DNA from: Xenophilus sp. L33
GTDB taxonomy: Bacteria > Pseudomonadota > Gammaproteobacteria > Burkholderiales > Burkholderiaceae_C
Length of the DNA stretch: 64,000 nucleotides
Direction: 5' to 3'
Assembly (NCBI RefSeq): GCF_009765735.1
Contig: NZ_LMUW01000186.1
Coordinates: 1 to 64,000, forward strand
The translations under genes and the position numbers were made by a program. Of the stretch, positions 39,246 to 48,947 are shown in pieces. How positions within the stretch are numbered: the first letter of the stretch is position 1; each line of letters begins with the position of its first letter. The notes beneath the pieces are model-generated. The model searched no databases. It was not told the DNA's origin and saw only the letters and a program-made list of their open reading frames with translations.

Positions 39246-40361
39246 CTAGCAGTCAGGAGGAATCGAGTGAGGCGGCCGTTGAGCACTCGAATTCCAGCGC
39301 CGGAGCACATCGTTCGGATCTGCCACGACGTGTGCAACTATTTCTCTGCAAGGTGTTCTCGAAAATCGAGGTGCGGGCGAAGGTTGCAGCACTCCATCTA
39401 GGCTTGTGAACGTTCGTCGAGCCAAGTTGTGCGGATGTCGGGGCGCTTCGTCCCAGTCGAGAATGGGTGCGACACAGGCATCACTCCCTTCGAACAAGGA
39501 GCACCATTCATCTCTACTCCGCTCCAGAAAGATTCTCGCAAGCCTTGCCTTCAACGCGGGCCAGCGAGCCGCATCATGTTGCTCCTCCGGGACGAATTCG
39601 ACGTACCCGCAGGTCTCGCACAGCTGACGATAGAACTCGGGCTCGATCGCTCCGACTGCTACATACTTGCCGTCGGCACAGATGTAGCTGCTATAGAAGT
39701 GCGCACCTCCGTCGAGCAAGTTGTCGCCACGGCTATTGCTCCACTGATCCGCCGACTTCATTCCATACATCGTTGCCGAGAGTAGGGCCGCGCCGTCGGA
39801 CATGGCTGCGTCGACGACCTGGCCCCTACCGGATTGACGCGCTTCGTGAAGTGCTGCCAAGACCCCGGACAGCAGGAGCATCGCACCCCCGCCGTAGTCG
39901 CCCACATAGTTCAGGGGCGGTACAGGCGCTTCACCTGCGGCACCGATCGCATGCAGTGCCCCGCTGATCGCGATGTAGTTGATGTCGTGTCCGGCGCGCG
40001 CAGCGAGCGGACCCGTCTGTCCCCACCCGGTCATTTGTCCGTAAATCAATTTCGGATTGACGGATTCGAGGGACTCGGGACCTAGCCCCAGGCGCTCCAT
40101 AACCCCGGGCCTGAAGCCTTCAAGCATAAGGTCAGCCGTGCATGCCAACTCGACGACAAGGTCCTTCGATCCTGGCGCCCTCAGGTCGAGCTGCAGGGTT
40201 TCACGACTTCGGCAAGTAACGTCGAAACGGCTGATCTTGCGACCCGGGCGCTCGATCCTTACGACCTTGGCGCCCATGTCCGCCAGGAGCATGGCGCAAA
40301 AAGGTACGGGACCGAGGCCGGCCATCTCGATCACCTTCAGACCTTCAAGCGGGCCGCCCAT
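39246..40361 (-). CDS. Alpha-methylacyl-CoA racemase-like protein (family III CoA-transferase fold)
   Basis: The 371-residue protein starts at 40361 ([20 protein letters not shown]) behind AAAGGAG; the longer frame upstream is the overlapping ligase gene. The sequence matches alpha-methylacyl-CoA racemases more than CoA-transferases: [20 protein letters not shown] near residue 113 supplies the catalytic histidine and [13 protein letters not shown] near residue 150 the aspartate. These enzymes epimerise 2-methyl or 2-aryl acyl-CoA esters. It overlaps the acyl-CoA synthetase gene by 17 bp, so ligation and epimerisation are likely coupled steps. Confidence 0.88.
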   Translation of the reverse strand: MGGPLEGLKVIEMAGLGPVPFCAMLLADMGAKVVRIERPGRKISRFDVTCRSRETLQLDLRAPGSKDLVVELACTADLMLEGFRPGVMERLGLGPESLESVNPKLIYGQMTGWGQTGPLAARAGHDINYIAISGALHAIGAAGEAPVPPLNYVGDYGGGAMLLLSGVLAALHEARQSGRGQVVDAAMSDGAALLSATMYGMKSADQWSNSRGDNLLDGGAHFYSSYICADGKYVAVGAIEPEFYRQLCETCGYVEFVPEEQHDAARWPALKARLARIFLERSRDEWCSLFEGSDACVAPILDWDEAPRHPHNLARRTFTSLDGVLQPSPAPRFSRTPCREIVAHVVADPNDVLRRWNSSAQRPPHSIPPDC

Positions 40362-41949
40362 TGGAGGCTCCTTTCGAAGCGTCAAGTGTCTTGCGGTCGA
40401 ACGCGTCAATATTGGGTCGCTTGCGAAGACCGGAGCGATCGATTTCCATCTTCGTCGTCGACCTCGGCAGGGTATCGATGAACTCGATGTAACGGGGTAC
40501 CTTGAACGCGGCCATGTGATCGGCAGACCAATCCCAGATTTGCTTGGCGGCCTGTGCCCCGGGGAGGTCGACAACGATAAAGGCCTTGACGTCGTCCTCG
40601 CCAACTTCCGACGGCACGGCTACCACGGCCACGTCCCTCACCGCCGGACAGTCGCTGAGGATGGTCTCGACCTCAACAGCGGAAATGTTCTCGCCGCGGC
40701 GGCGCAACCATTGCGCCTCTCTGCCTACGAACCGGAATTCTCCGTCGGCGTCGAGGCACCCAAGGTCCCCGGTGCGCAACCAATAGTCGTTGCATACCTC
40801 TGCCGTGCGCTCCGGATCGAGGTAGTAGCCTGACATGAACATCAGGGGAAAGGTCGGTCGAAGCAGCACCTGTCCGATCTCGCCGGGGTCTACCGGCATC
40901 CCCGCGCTATCGGCGACGCGAATCTCTACCCAGCCATGGGCTTTACCGTTGGCCGTGCTGCGCGACGATCGGTCCGCGGTCAGCATTGCTCCGCCGCCTT
41001 CAGTCAAACCGTAGAGGCGAATCAACGGAATGCCGAATCGCTCGCTGAATTCGCTCGGAATATGAGGCGCCAATCCATGTGTCGCGCCAATGGCAACCCG
41101 AACGTCGTGCTGCCGATCGAGCTCTGATTTGGGCTGATTGCAAAGCATGGTCAGCACCACGCCGAACGGATCAATAACGTTCGCCCGAGTTTCACGCAGA
41201 CGATCGAAGTAGCGGCTGGCGCTGAACTGCTTCTCGACCACAGTCGTCATGTCGTTCACGAGAGGGCCCATGACACCCCATTGGAGTGCCCCAGCGTGAA
41301 AGAGAGGCATCGTGGTGAGGTGTTTTTCCCCCGGACTGACCGAGAATGTCTCGCCGTATCGAATGCCTGCCAGGATGAAAGAAAACTGCGGGAGGACGAC
41401 GCCCTTGGGGAACCCTGTCGTGCCGCCGGTGTAGAGAACTGCGCCTGGATCCGCCGCTGCGGTAGCCGGGAGAGGACCGTCCGGGAACTGCTCCAGCGCG
41501 GCGATTGGCAACACGCCCTCACCGGCTTCGCCGGTGGTGTAAATCTTGACCGATTGAAGGTCGTCCTTCACGCGCTGAAATTTGGCAACACCTTCGTCGT
41601 CGGCAACCAGCACAGTGGATCCGGAGTTTCGCAGCGTATAGACGAGATCATTGCCCACCAAGCCGGCATTCAACGGCACCCATATCAGTCCTGCCCGCAC
41701 GCTGCCGAACCACACCAGCAACTGCGCCAGATCGTTGGTCATGAAAGAGGCGACGCGATCCCCGCGTGTAAGACCGGAACCGAGCAGCCCGCAGGCGACC
41801 TTTCGTGACCGTGCTTCCAGTTCTGCATACGTGATGTGCTGCCCTGCTACCTCCGCGAACGGTGCCTCGCCGTGCCGCGCTGCTTTGTCGCACAGCAAAG
41901 CATCCAGTGTGAGCCAAGGAATATCTCTGTCGTTGATCTTCATGCTCAA
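40345..41949 (-). CDS. AMP-forming acyl-CoA synthetase
   Basis: The 534-residue enzyme activates a carboxylic acid to its CoA thioester through an acyl-adenylate. Motifs in order are [11 protein letters not shown] near residue 172, YGLTEGGG near residue 305, WLRTGDLG near residue 395, [12 protein letters not shown] near residue 418, and a C-terminal lysine in TTKMEIDR. The spacing is typical of medium or aromatic acyl-CoA ligases; the substrate is not evident. It overlaps the CoA-transferase gene upstream (ATGA) and the racemase gene downstream. Confidence 0.93.
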   Translation of the reverse strand: MSMKINDRDIPWLTLDALLCDKAARHGEAPFAEVAGQHITYAELEARSRKVACGLLGSGLTRGDRVASFMTNDLAQLLVWFGSVRAGLIWVPLNAGLVGNDLVYTLRNSGSTVLVADDEGVAKFQRVKDDLQSVKIYTTGEAGEGVLPIAALEQFPDGPLPATAAADPGAVLYTGGTTGFPKGVVLPQFSFILAGIRYGETFSVSPGEKHLTTMPLFHAGALQWGVMGPLVNDMTTVVEKQFSASRYFDRLRETRANVIDPFGVVLTMLCNQPKSELDRQHDVRVAIGATHGLAPHIPSEFSERFGIPLIRLYGLTEGGGAMLTADRSSRSTANGKAHGWVEIRVADSAGMPVDPGEIGQVLLRPTFPLMFMSGYYLDPERTAEVCNDYWLRTGDLGCLDADGEFRFVGREAQWLRRRGENISAVEVETILSDCPAVRDVAVVAVPSEVGEDDVKAFIVVDLPGAQAAKQIWDWSADHMAAFKVPRYIEFIDTLPRSTTKMEIDRSGLRKRPNIDAFDRKTLDASKGASNGRPA

Positions 41950-43286
41950 ACTCCTGCTTGCAGGACATCGCCGATCACGTGCAATTCGTCCCGTGCGGCG
42001 CGCTCCAGTGACTCGCGAAAAGAGGGATGTGCGATTGAGATGAGGAGCTTGGCGCGTTCATCGAGGGGTTTGCCGCGCAGATCGGCGATCCCCCACTCCG
42101 TCACGACATAGTGGATGTCGTTGCGTGTGATGCTTACTGCAGTGCCCGCAGCCAATGTCGGGACGATGCGCGAAACCGTGCCTTGCTTTGCAGTTGAAGG
42201 CAGAGCGATGATGCCTTTGCCGCCATCGGCCAGCCCGCTGCCATAGTGAAAATTCCATTGCCCTCCGATCCCGCCGTGATGGCTGGAGCCGAAGCCTTCG
42301 GACGCGCATTGACCCTGCAGGTCAATCTGCAAGGTGGCATTGATGGACACTGGCTTGTGCCCCCTTGCGATGATGCGCGGCTCGTTCACATAGGAGAAAG
42401 GTCTGATCTGCGCGCCGGGATTGCGATCGACAAAGTCGTACAGACGTCGACTCCCGATCGCCATCGCTGCCACCATTCGACCGACGTCGAGATTCTTGCG
42501 GGAATTGGTGATGATGCCGGCCTCGGTCAAGGTGACAACCCAATCAAAGAAGGACTCGGTGTGAACTCCAAGATCCTTGATTCCGGACGCGGCCAACTGG
42601 TTGACGATGGCCTCTGGGAGGCCGCCCGCACCCACTTGGAGGGTAGCGCCGTCCTCGACCAGGCTCACCACGTTCGCGGCGATCCTTTGCTCGATCTCGC
42701 TCGGTGCTCCGCTGGACTGGGGCAGCTCGACGATGTCATAGTCCGCTTCGATCACGCCGTCGACCCGGGAGACATGGACGTAGTTTTCACCGAAAACGTG
42801 AGGCTGTTTCGGGTTGACCTCAAGGACCAGTTTTCGCGCGCGTGGGATGAAATCGGAGATCCAGCCACCAAACGCGCCAAGATTGAAATAGCCATGCCTG
42901 TCCATTGGCGCTGCCGCAGCGACGAGCAGATCGATCGCATGCGGAAATCGGCGTCCCCCGTCGCTTGAATGCGTAGGCCGATAGGACGCACGACCTTCGT
43001 GGATCGCTTTGCGAACCGAGGCGTCGTAGGTGAAGTCGGAGACGTGAAAAATGTGACCGGCCAGATCTGGTGAAGTTGGATCCGGGTCAAGCGTCGCTGT
43101 TTCGCGGCGCATCGGGTGGAACAGCCTGACGTCGTGCAGGCCGGTGGCTGCGGCTGCCATTTGCTGCATAAAGCGATTGGGAAATCCGGTCGCGCCGTTG
43201 ACGTAGATCAATTGCCCGTCCTTGACGTAGCGCAGAACGTCCTCGCCGAGCAGCCGCGCGCGAAATTGCGAATCAAAGTCAGTCAT
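41946..43286 (-). CDS. Acetyl-CoA hydrolase/transferase-family protein
   Basis: The 446-residue protein starts at 43286 (MTDFDSQFRARLLGEDVLRY). It has the family's glycine-rich LQVGAGGLPEAIV near residue 220, a catalytic-type glutamate in LGVHTESFFDW near residue 240, and SSHHGGIGGQWNF near residue 345. Members move CoA between short acids, for example 4-hydroxybutyrate CoA-transferases. It overlaps the lactonase gene by four bases (ATGA) and the ligase gene in the same way, and may recycle CoA to the imported acid. Confidence 0.88.
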   Translation of the reverse strand: MTDFDSQFRARLLGEDVLRYVKDGQLIYVNGATGFPNRFMQQMAAAATGLHDVRLFHPMRRETATLDPDPTSPDLAGHIFHVSDFTYDASVRKAIHEGRASYRPTHSSDGGRRFPHAIDLLVAAAAPMDRHGYFNLGAFGGWISDFIPRARKLVLEVNPKQPHVFGENYVHVSRVDGVIEADYDIVELPQSSGAPSEIEQRIAANVVSLVEDGATLQVGAGGLPEAIVNQLAASGIKDLGVHTESFFDWVVTLTEAGIITNSRKNLDVGRMVAAMAIGSRRLYDFVDRNPGAQIRPFSYVNEPRIIARGHKPVSINATLQIDLQGQCASEGFGSSHHGGIGGQWNFHYGSGLADGGKGIIALPSTAKQGTVSRIVPTLAAGTAVSITRNDIHYVVTEWGIADLRGKPLDERAKLLISIAHPSFRESLERAARDELHVIGDVLQAGV

Positions 43287-44239
43287 GCGTGGTCGTTCCA
43301 ATGAAGCTGGAGTCCAGACCGAGGCCACTGTGTGGTCAGCAAACGGCCGGTCGACGACGCCGTGACAAACGCAGTCTTCATGTTTGAGCCTCCGAAACAG
43401 ATGTTTGTGGTGATCGGGTCGCCGGTGTGGACCTGTGCCAGGCGACGGCCCTGCGGGGAAATTACAGTGATGCAGCCAGTGGGGATGTCCGCGACGCACA
43501 CGTTCCCATCGCCATCAACCGCGAGCGAGTCGAGCGTGCAGTAGTAGTCAGGCGCCCAGAGCAGCCTTCCCTTCTCCCATGCGGGCGCCGCGGCGTGACG
43601 CTCAACTACTCCAGGCGCAACGACCCGAAAGGCCCAGACTCGACCAGTCGTGCTTTCCGCAACGTACAGCGTTGCACCGTCGGGCGAAAGGCCGATGCCA
43701 TTTGGCCCCTCCAAAGGGAAGATGACACGGGAAATGGACCGCCCGTCAGGTCGTGCGTAGTAGACGGCACCCCGGTCACGCTGCGCGGCGCCCTTGAAGG
43801 TCTTGCCAAGGTCAGTAAACCAGAAGCCACCGTCGGCGTCGAAAACGAGGTCATTGGGTCCGCGGATCTGGTGCGTGCCGCAGACCGTGTACATGTGCTC
43901 GACTTCCGCGGTATGCAAATCGACAGCGTCAATCCAGCCGCCCGCATAGTCCGGGCTCGCGAGACCAGGGAGGATTCGATCTCCATCGCGCATGAAGCCC
44001 ATGCCGCCGTTGTTGCACACATAGCACCGTCCATCGGGTCCGAGCGCTGCGCCATTGGGTCCGCCGCCGAGCTTGGCTACGACGCTGGTCGAGCCGTCGG
44101 AGGCGACCCTGCTTAGGGCTTGTCGTTCCATTTCCACCAGCAGAACGCTGCCATCGGGCATCGCCACCGGTCCTTCCGGAAAGCGCAGTCCGCGCGCCAT
44201 CTCATGCAAACCGCTAGGCAGGGAATCAGTGCCGATCAT
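43283..44239 (-). CDS. SMP-30/gluconolactonase-family lactonase
   Basis: The 318-residue protein is a six-bladed propeller of the SMP-30 type. It has metal-ligand regions GLRFPEGPV near residue 17, IRGPNDLVFDADGGFWFTD near residue 125, GPNGIGLSPDG near residue 180, and LDSLAVDGDGNVCVAD near residue 238. Such enzymes open lactones formed in sugar or ring-cleavage pathways. It lies between livF and the CoA-transferase with one-base or overlapping junctions, so it belongs to the operon and suggests a lactone intermediate. Confidence 0.88.
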   Translation of the reverse strand: MIGTDSLPSGLHEMARGLRFPEGPVAMPDGSVLLVEMERQALSRVASDGSTSVVAKLGGGPNGAALGPDGRCYVCNNGGMGFMRDGDRILPGLASPDYAGGWIDAVDLHTAEVEHMYTVCGTHQIRGPNDLVFDADGGFWFTDLGKTFKGAAQRDRGAVYYARPDGRSISRVIFPLEGPNGIGLSPDGATLYVAESTTGRVWAFRVVAPGVVERHAAAPAWEKGRLLWAPDYYCTLDSLAVDGDGNVCVADIPTGCITVISPQGRRLAQVHTGDPITTNICFGGSNMKTAFVTASSTGRLLTTQWPRSGLQLHWNDHA

Positions 44240-44240
44240 C

Positions 44241-44957
44241 TCAGTCGACCCCCAGATATCGGTTCATGAGCAGCGGATCCGCCAGTAATTTCGCCGGGAC
44301 CGATTCGTGAACGATCCGGCCGTTGGCAAGGATGTAGACGCGATCGGCCACCTGCAGCACCTGATGGATGTTCTGGTCAACGAGCAAGATGCTGGCGCCG
44401 GCGTCCCGCAAATCCGCAAGCCGAGGCATCAGCTCTGCCGTTGTCCTGGGTGAAAGCCCAAGCGAGAGTTCGTCGATGAGGATCAGCCGAGGTCCACCGA
44501 GCACAGCCCGTGCGATCGCGAGCATCTGCTGTTGTCCACCCGAGAGCATGCCGGCAGCCTCCTTGAGACGGGTGAAGATTTGCGGAAACCAGGCCTGAAC
44601 CTTTGCTTGCAGGTTCGGATCAAGCCGTCCGCGGACCCGGGCTCCGAGCCGGAGGTTCTCTCCGACAGTAAGCGTCGGCAGCATTCCACGTCCCTCTGGG
44701 ATATGGGAAACGCCTCGTTCGACGATGCGGTGCACGGGCGTCCTGCCAATGTCCGCTCCGTCGTATCGCACCACGCCAGAGGCAGGCCTTACCAGCCCTG
44801 ATATGCAGCGCAGCAGGGTCGACTTTCCTGCACCGTTTGCACCGACCACCGCGACAATCTCCTGTACGCCCACGACAATTGATGCGCCGTGCAGTGCCTG
44901 CGCCTGTCCGTAGCGCACCACGAGGTCCTCGACCAACAAGAGAGGCGATGGCGTCAT
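44241..44957 (-). CDS. livF: ABC transporter ATPase, LivF type
   Basis: The 238-residue protein has Walker A GANGAGKSTLL near residue 38, the ABC signature LSGGQQQMLAIARAV near residue 138, and Walker B LILIDELSLGL. It is one of two ATPases that energise a branched-chain-amino-acid-type importer. In catabolic clusters of Burkholderiales such importers often carry aromatic or other organic acids. It overlaps livG by four bases. Confidence 0.94.
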   Translation of the reverse strand: MTPSPLLLVEDLVVRYGQAQALHGASIVVGVQEIVAVVGANGAGKSTLLRCISGLVRPASGVVRYDGADIGRTPVHRIVERGVSHIPEGRGMLPTLTVGENLRLGARVRGRLDPNLQAKVQAWFPQIFTRLKEAAGMLSGGQQQMLAIARAVLGGPRLILIDELSLGLSPRTTAELMPRLADLRDAGASILLVDQNIHQVLQVADRVYILANGRIVHESVPAKLLADPLLMNRYLGVD

Positions 44958-45715
44958 GCAGTCCCCAGGTAGGAGTTGCGGACCCGCTCGTCGGTCTGCA
45001 CAAGTTCCGGAGGCCCCTCCGCGATAACCCTGCCGAGTTCGAGGACGGTGACCCGGTCCGCCACGCGCAGCAGGAACTCCAGATGATGTGTGATCAAGAG
45101 AATCGTCAGGACCGAGCCGCTTCGGATGTTGGCCAAGGCGACCGCCAGATCAGCCATCTCGCGGCCATTCAAACCAGCAGTCGGCTCGTCCAGCATCAAC
45201 AGTCGCGGCCGGGCGCAGAGCGCGCGGGCGATCTCGATCGACTTACGCACCCCATAAGGCAGGCCGTCGATGCGCTCGTCGGCGTGGCGAGCCAAGCCCA
45301 GTTGCGACAGCGCTTCCATCGCGACATGCGTCGCAGACGTCTGCAACAGCGATCGCCGGCGACCAGGAAAGAAGTCGCTCCAGCGTGCAGTGTGAGCGCC
45401 AGGCTCGTGGCCGACGCAAACGTTCTCCAGCACAGTCGCTCCTTCGATCAGCGCCAGATTCTGAAAGGTCCGCGTGATGCCCCGACTGGCGATCGCATGC
45501 GGAGGCAAAGTCAGCAGATCGTGGCCATCGAAGACTATGCGGCCCCGATCCGGGCTCACTGCTCGTCCGACGCAGTTCAGCAGCGTGGTCTTGCCGGCAC
45601 CGTTTCCCCCGATGAGACCGTGCACCGTTCCCGTGTCGACGCTCAGGCTCACGTCGGTCAGTGCCTGCACTCCGCCGAAGGTAACCCCGAGATCCTGCAC
45701 TTGAAGTAACGTCAT
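44954..45715 (-). CDS. livG: ABC transporter ATPase, LivG type
   Basis: The 253-residue protein starts at 45715 (MTLLQVQDLGVTFGGVQALT); the longer upstream frame is livM. Walker A GGNGAGKTTLLN lies near residue 38, the LivG-type signature LPYGVRKSIEIARAL near residue 157, and Walker B LLMLDEPTAGLN after it. It pairs with LivF. The start overlaps the livM stop (ATGA). Confidence 0.94.
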   Translation of the reverse strand: MTLLQVQDLGVTFGGVQALTDVSLSVDTGTVHGLIGGNGAGKTTLLNCVGRAVSPDRGRIVFDGHDLLTLPPHAIASRGITRTFQNLALIEGATVLENVCVGHEPGAHTARWSDFFPGRRRSLLQTSATHVAMEALSQLGLARHADERIDGLPYGVRKSIEIARALCARPRLLMLDEPTAGLNGREMADLAVALANIRSGSVLTILLITHHLEFLLRVADRVTVLELGRVIAEGPPELVQTDERVRNSYLGTA

Positions 45716-46644
45716 CGCGTGCTCGCGGTCTTGCGCATGCCGAGCGATGAGGCGAATTGCTGTATGCCCCCCGGATACAAGGTCGAGATCGCGAGGAACA
45801 ACGCTGCGTAGACGATAGCGCCGAGGTTCTGCGTTGCTTGCGTCAACTCGGGGATCATCACAACGAACATTGCACCGAGGACAGGTCCCCACCAGCGCGC
45901 CGCCCCGCCAATCATTACGGCGGCGAACATATCGATCGACAGGGAAGGGCCATATGCGTCAGGAGAGATGTATCCGACACTCAACGCCAGTAAGCTACCG
46001 GCAATTGATCCATAGATCGCGCTCAGGACAAACCCCAGCGTACGAATCCTTAGCAGATTGACGCCAAAGCTTTGGGCCATCAGCGCATTCGCCGCCGAGG
46101 CTCGCAAGGCGCGGCCGATCCTGCCTTGCGCCACGCAATTCGAAACCACTGCGCCGATGACCGTCAAGGCAAGGACCAAGAGGTAGAACACGCGACCATC
46201 GAACCACTTGACCAATTCGAGCTGGGGCAGGAATAGTCCTTGCGGACCACCCGTGAACTCGAAAGACTTGACGGCTTGGAAGAGCAGCGAGGCGGCTCCT
46301 ATCGTCACGATGGCGAGCGCGAAACTTGACAACCGAAGCGAAGTCAATGCCAGCGCTGCGCCGACAATCATCGAACTCGCCACGCCGATCAGCACGCCCA
46401 GCGGTATCGCCCAGCCCACCGGCACGTGACCGACAGTGATGAGCAGCCCGAGACTGTATGCTCCAATCAGCATGAAGGCGCCATGTCCGAAGGAGTAAAG
46501 CGACGCCAGGCCGATCGGGATCTGCAGGCCGACGCCGGAGATTGCATAGATCAGCCACAACGTCGCCACGTAACGGGCGTATCCGCCCACCAGCAGGGGC
46601 ACGCTGGCCAACAGCAGGAGCAGTAAGCGAGAACGCCACGCCAT
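45712..46644 (-). CDS. livM: ABC transporter permease, LivM type
   Basis: The 310-residue integral membrane protein has about eight to nine hydrophobic segments, including LIYAISGVGLQIPIGLASLY and the family's FGHGAFMLIGAY near residue 52. The coupling region GRIGRALRASAANALMAQSF near residue 175 contacts the ATPases. It is two bases downstream of livH. Confidence 0.93.
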   Translation of the reverse strand: MAWRSRLLLLLLASVPLLVGGYARYVATLWLIYAISGVGLQIPIGLASLYSFGHGAFMLIGAYSLGLLITVGHVPVGWAIPLGVLIGVASSMIVGAALALTSLRLSSFALAIVTIGAASLLFQAVKSFEFTGGPQGLFLPQLELVKWFDGRVFYLLVLALTVIGAVVSNCVAQGRIGRALRASAANALMAQSFGVNLLRIRTLGFVLSAIYGSIAGSLLALSVGYISPDAYGPSLSIDMFAAVMIGGAARWWGPVLGAMFVVMIPELTQATQNLGAIVYAALFLAISTLYPGGIQQFASSLGMRKTASTR

Positions 46645-46646
46645 GA

Positions 46647-47534
46647 TCAGACGCGCTCCCGAGATCTGCCGCTGACGAACAATCCTTTGGGCCGCAGCAA
46701 CAAGACTAGTAGCAGAACGGCGAAGGAGACAGGTTCGCGAATCTGCGGTGAGCTACCTGCAACCGCGAGCGACTCAACAATGCCGAGCAAGAGGCCGCCG
46801 GCAACGACGCCGGGAAAGCTGCGCATGCCGCCGATCACCGCGGCGGTGAAGGCCTTGAGAATGTAGAACGACATCAAGCTGGTTTCGAGGAAAGCGATCG
46901 GCGCGACCAGAAGACCAACGATCGCGCTGATGGCTGCTGCCACTACCCAGGCGATCAGATTCATACGGTTGACATTCACGCCCAACAGCGAGGCCACTTC
47001 CCGATTGACGGCGACTGCGCGCATTGCCAAGCCGGTCGCGGTGTAGCGAAAGAAGCAGAAGAACGCAGTCGCTACCACGAACGCCACGACCAGCGTGCCG
47101 ACCTGGTCGCGGCTGACGGATGCGCTACCGAACTGCACGCTGCCCACGCCGAACAGGGTCGGAAACTTGTACGGCTCGTTGGCGCCCCACCAGAAAACGG
47201 CCAACGCGTTGAGTAAGCTGGACAGCCCCAGTGTGCGCACGGTCAGGTTCAAATGGTCTCGTGCCCTCGGCCGGATCAGGCACACGTAGATCAGACCGCC
47301 GAACACGGCCACCGTCGCAATGGTCGACAACCAGGCAAGCGGCAGATTCAGACCGCCATGCTGAACCATGAGGAGCAGAAGGATCGCGGCACCCAAGGTG
47401 GCGATTTCACCCTGGGCAAAGTTGGCAACGCCTGTCGTGCTGAAGATCAGCACGATGGCCAGCCCGAGCAAGGCGTACAGCCCACCGTTCAGGCAGCCGG
47501 TGATCGCTGTCGCGATCAAGGTTTCGAAGCTCAT
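46647..47534 (-). CDS. livH: ABC transporter permease, LivH type
   Basis: The 295-residue permease starts at 47534 (MSFETLIATAITGCLNGGLY); the upstream extension overlaps livK and is rejected. It shows the LivH pattern GLAIVLIFSTTGVANFAQGE near residue 24 and the coupling segment TGLAMRAVAVNREVASLLGV near residue 165. It forms the membrane channel with LivM. Confidence 0.93.
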   Translation of the reverse strand: MSFETLIATAITGCLNGGLYALLGLAIVLIFSTTGVANFAQGEIATLGAAILLLLMVQHGGLNLPLAWLSTIATVAVFGGLIYVCLIRPRARDHLNLTVRTLGLSSLLNALAVFWWGANEPYKFPTLFGVGSVQFGSASVSRDQVGTLVVAFVVATAFFCFFRYTATGLAMRAVAVNREVASLLGVNVNRMNLIAWVVAAAISAIVGLLVAPIAFLETSLMSFYILKAFTAAVIGGMRSFPGVVAGGLLLGIVESLAVAGSSPQIREPVSFAVLLLVLLLRPKGLFVSGRSRERV

Positions 47535-47538
47535 CGTG

Positions 47539-48711
47539 TCACTGCAGGGGAATCGCTGGCCCCAATACCTTGAAGCTGCCGTTCGCCATGCCAAGCGGGT
47601 AGATCTGTGACAGGCCCTGGCGGATAGTTGGACCGAAGGTGACCGCTCCACTGACGCCCGTGTCGTAGGCCTTCAGCTTCTCGATGGCGTCGATCAGCGA
47701 TTCGCGCGTCGGCTCCTGGCCGGCGCGCCGCAACGCCTCTACGAAGACCTTTGCGCTCATGCAACCGAACATTGAGAGACTGCTGGGGGTCAGCGACTTG
47801 TCGAGATCCGCCAGCGCATCCGTGCACTCGCGCGTGCGCGGATCAGTAGAAGGCAGCACGACGCCTGGAGCATAGGTGATCTCGGACATGGGTCCAGCGC
47901 TGCGAAGGAAGACTTCGTCCGCCAAGGTATTGAAGCCCGTGATCGCCTTGGGCTTCCAGCTCTGGCGCTGCATCTCGATTTCGACCCGGGCGGCGCCCGC
48001 GGCTGAATCCAGCAACACGAAGAGGTCGGGATTCTTTCCCTTCATGGTGGTCACCATCGCCGACTTGTCGGGTGATGCCACGTCGATCAACTCTTCGTCA
48101 AGCACAGTGATGTTCTGTTCGGCGAGTTTGGCGCGAATGATCTTCAGCCAGCCGTCGTGACCCGCGATGTTCAGCACGCCGACGGTCGCCGTCTTGTAGC
48201 CCTTTCCCTTTGCCACGTAGTCGATCATTGCTGCCGTCTGTGCGCCATAGAGCGGCAACAACGAGAAGACGTTTTTCTTCGGGGGCTGCGTCAATTCGTC
48301 GATTCCTGCGTACGGAAAGACCCACGGAACGTCGGTGTGCTCGATCAGGCCCAGAGCGGCAGCGCTGGTGGCCGTTCCGCAGCCTGAAACCAGAGCGAAG
48401 ATGTGCTCTTGATCGATCAGTCGGCGAACGTTGCCAATCGTGCGTTGCGCGGAATAAGCGTCGTCCAACACCTGGTAGTCGATCTTGCGGCCATTGACGC
48501 CGCCGGCGTCGTTGACCTTCTTGAAGTAAGCCCTGGCCCCGTCAGTCACCGCCGCACAGGCGGCGATTGGGCCGGTTAGCGCGTTCGATGCGCCGATCGT
48601 GACCGTTGTCTTGGTAATCCCGTCTGTGGCGGCCGCGCCGACCGCCGCGACCATCGCCCCCAGAACGATGGCGGACTTTGTCGTAGTTGCGAGCTTGTGC
48701 AAGCGCGGCAT
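47539..48711 (-). CDS. livK: ABC transporter substrate-binding protein, LivK type
   Basis: The 390-residue protein has an N-terminal signal peptide (LATTTKSAIVLGAMVAAVGA) and a type I periplasmic-binding fold with TVTIGASNALTGPIAACAAV and RTIGNVRRLIDQEHIFALVS. It captures the substrate in the periplasm for LivHMGF. It is the first gene of the operon, with AAGGAG before the start and the shared palindromic motif 49-65 bp upstream of its ATG. Confidence 0.93.
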   Translation of the reverse strand: MPRLHKLATTTKSAIVLGAMVAAVGAAATDGITKTTVTIGASNALTGPIAACAAVTDGARAYFKKVNDAGGVNGRKIDYQVLDDAYSAQRTIGNVRRLIDQEHIFALVSGCGTATSAAALGLIEHTDVPWVFPYAGIDELTQPPKKNVFSLLPLYGAQTAAMIDYVAKGKGYKTATVGVLNIAGHDGWLKIIRAKLAEQNITVLDEELIDVASPDKSAMVTTMKGKNPDLFVLLDSAAGAARVEIEMQRQSWKPKAITGFNTLADEVFLRSAGPMSEITYAPGVVLPSTDPRTRECTDALADLDKSLTPSSLSMFGCMSAKVFVEALRRAGQEPTRESLIDAIEKLKAYDTGVSGAVTFGPTIRQGLSQIYPLGMANGSFKVLGPAIPLQ

Positions 48712-48759
48712 AAGTGTTGTCTCCTTGTGGTTCGTGATCTGCCTGTTTGAAAATTCACT

Positions 48760-48776
48760 TTAGCATATCTGCTATG
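48760..48776. promoter_or_regulatory. Palindromic operator candidate upstream of livK
   Basis: TTAGCATATCTGCTATG contains the dyad TAGCA-N4-TGCTA (48761-48774). The identical 17 bp recur at 54860-54876 in the other divergent control region of the cluster. It lies 49-65 bp upstream of livK and about 172 bp upstream of the first LysR gene. Confidence 0.8.
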
Positions 48777-48947
48777 CGTAGTAGTAAGTGGCAACCCTAT
48801 ACGATGGTGCCCACCTGGTGGGCTAGAAGATTGATCTCGAGGAATATTAGATATGCGTTATGGCAAGACAACTCAGGTGGGGAGGCGTGCATGCGATGTC
48901 ACGCGTGCATGGTCGCTAGGATGTCTGTTCCGTGGCAGGTACTCGCC

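Noticed and set aside
48747-48947. An N-terminal extension of the first LysR regulator.
   Set aside because: The extension lacks the family's sequence and would cover the shared palindromic motif; the start at 48948 agrees with LysR proteins.
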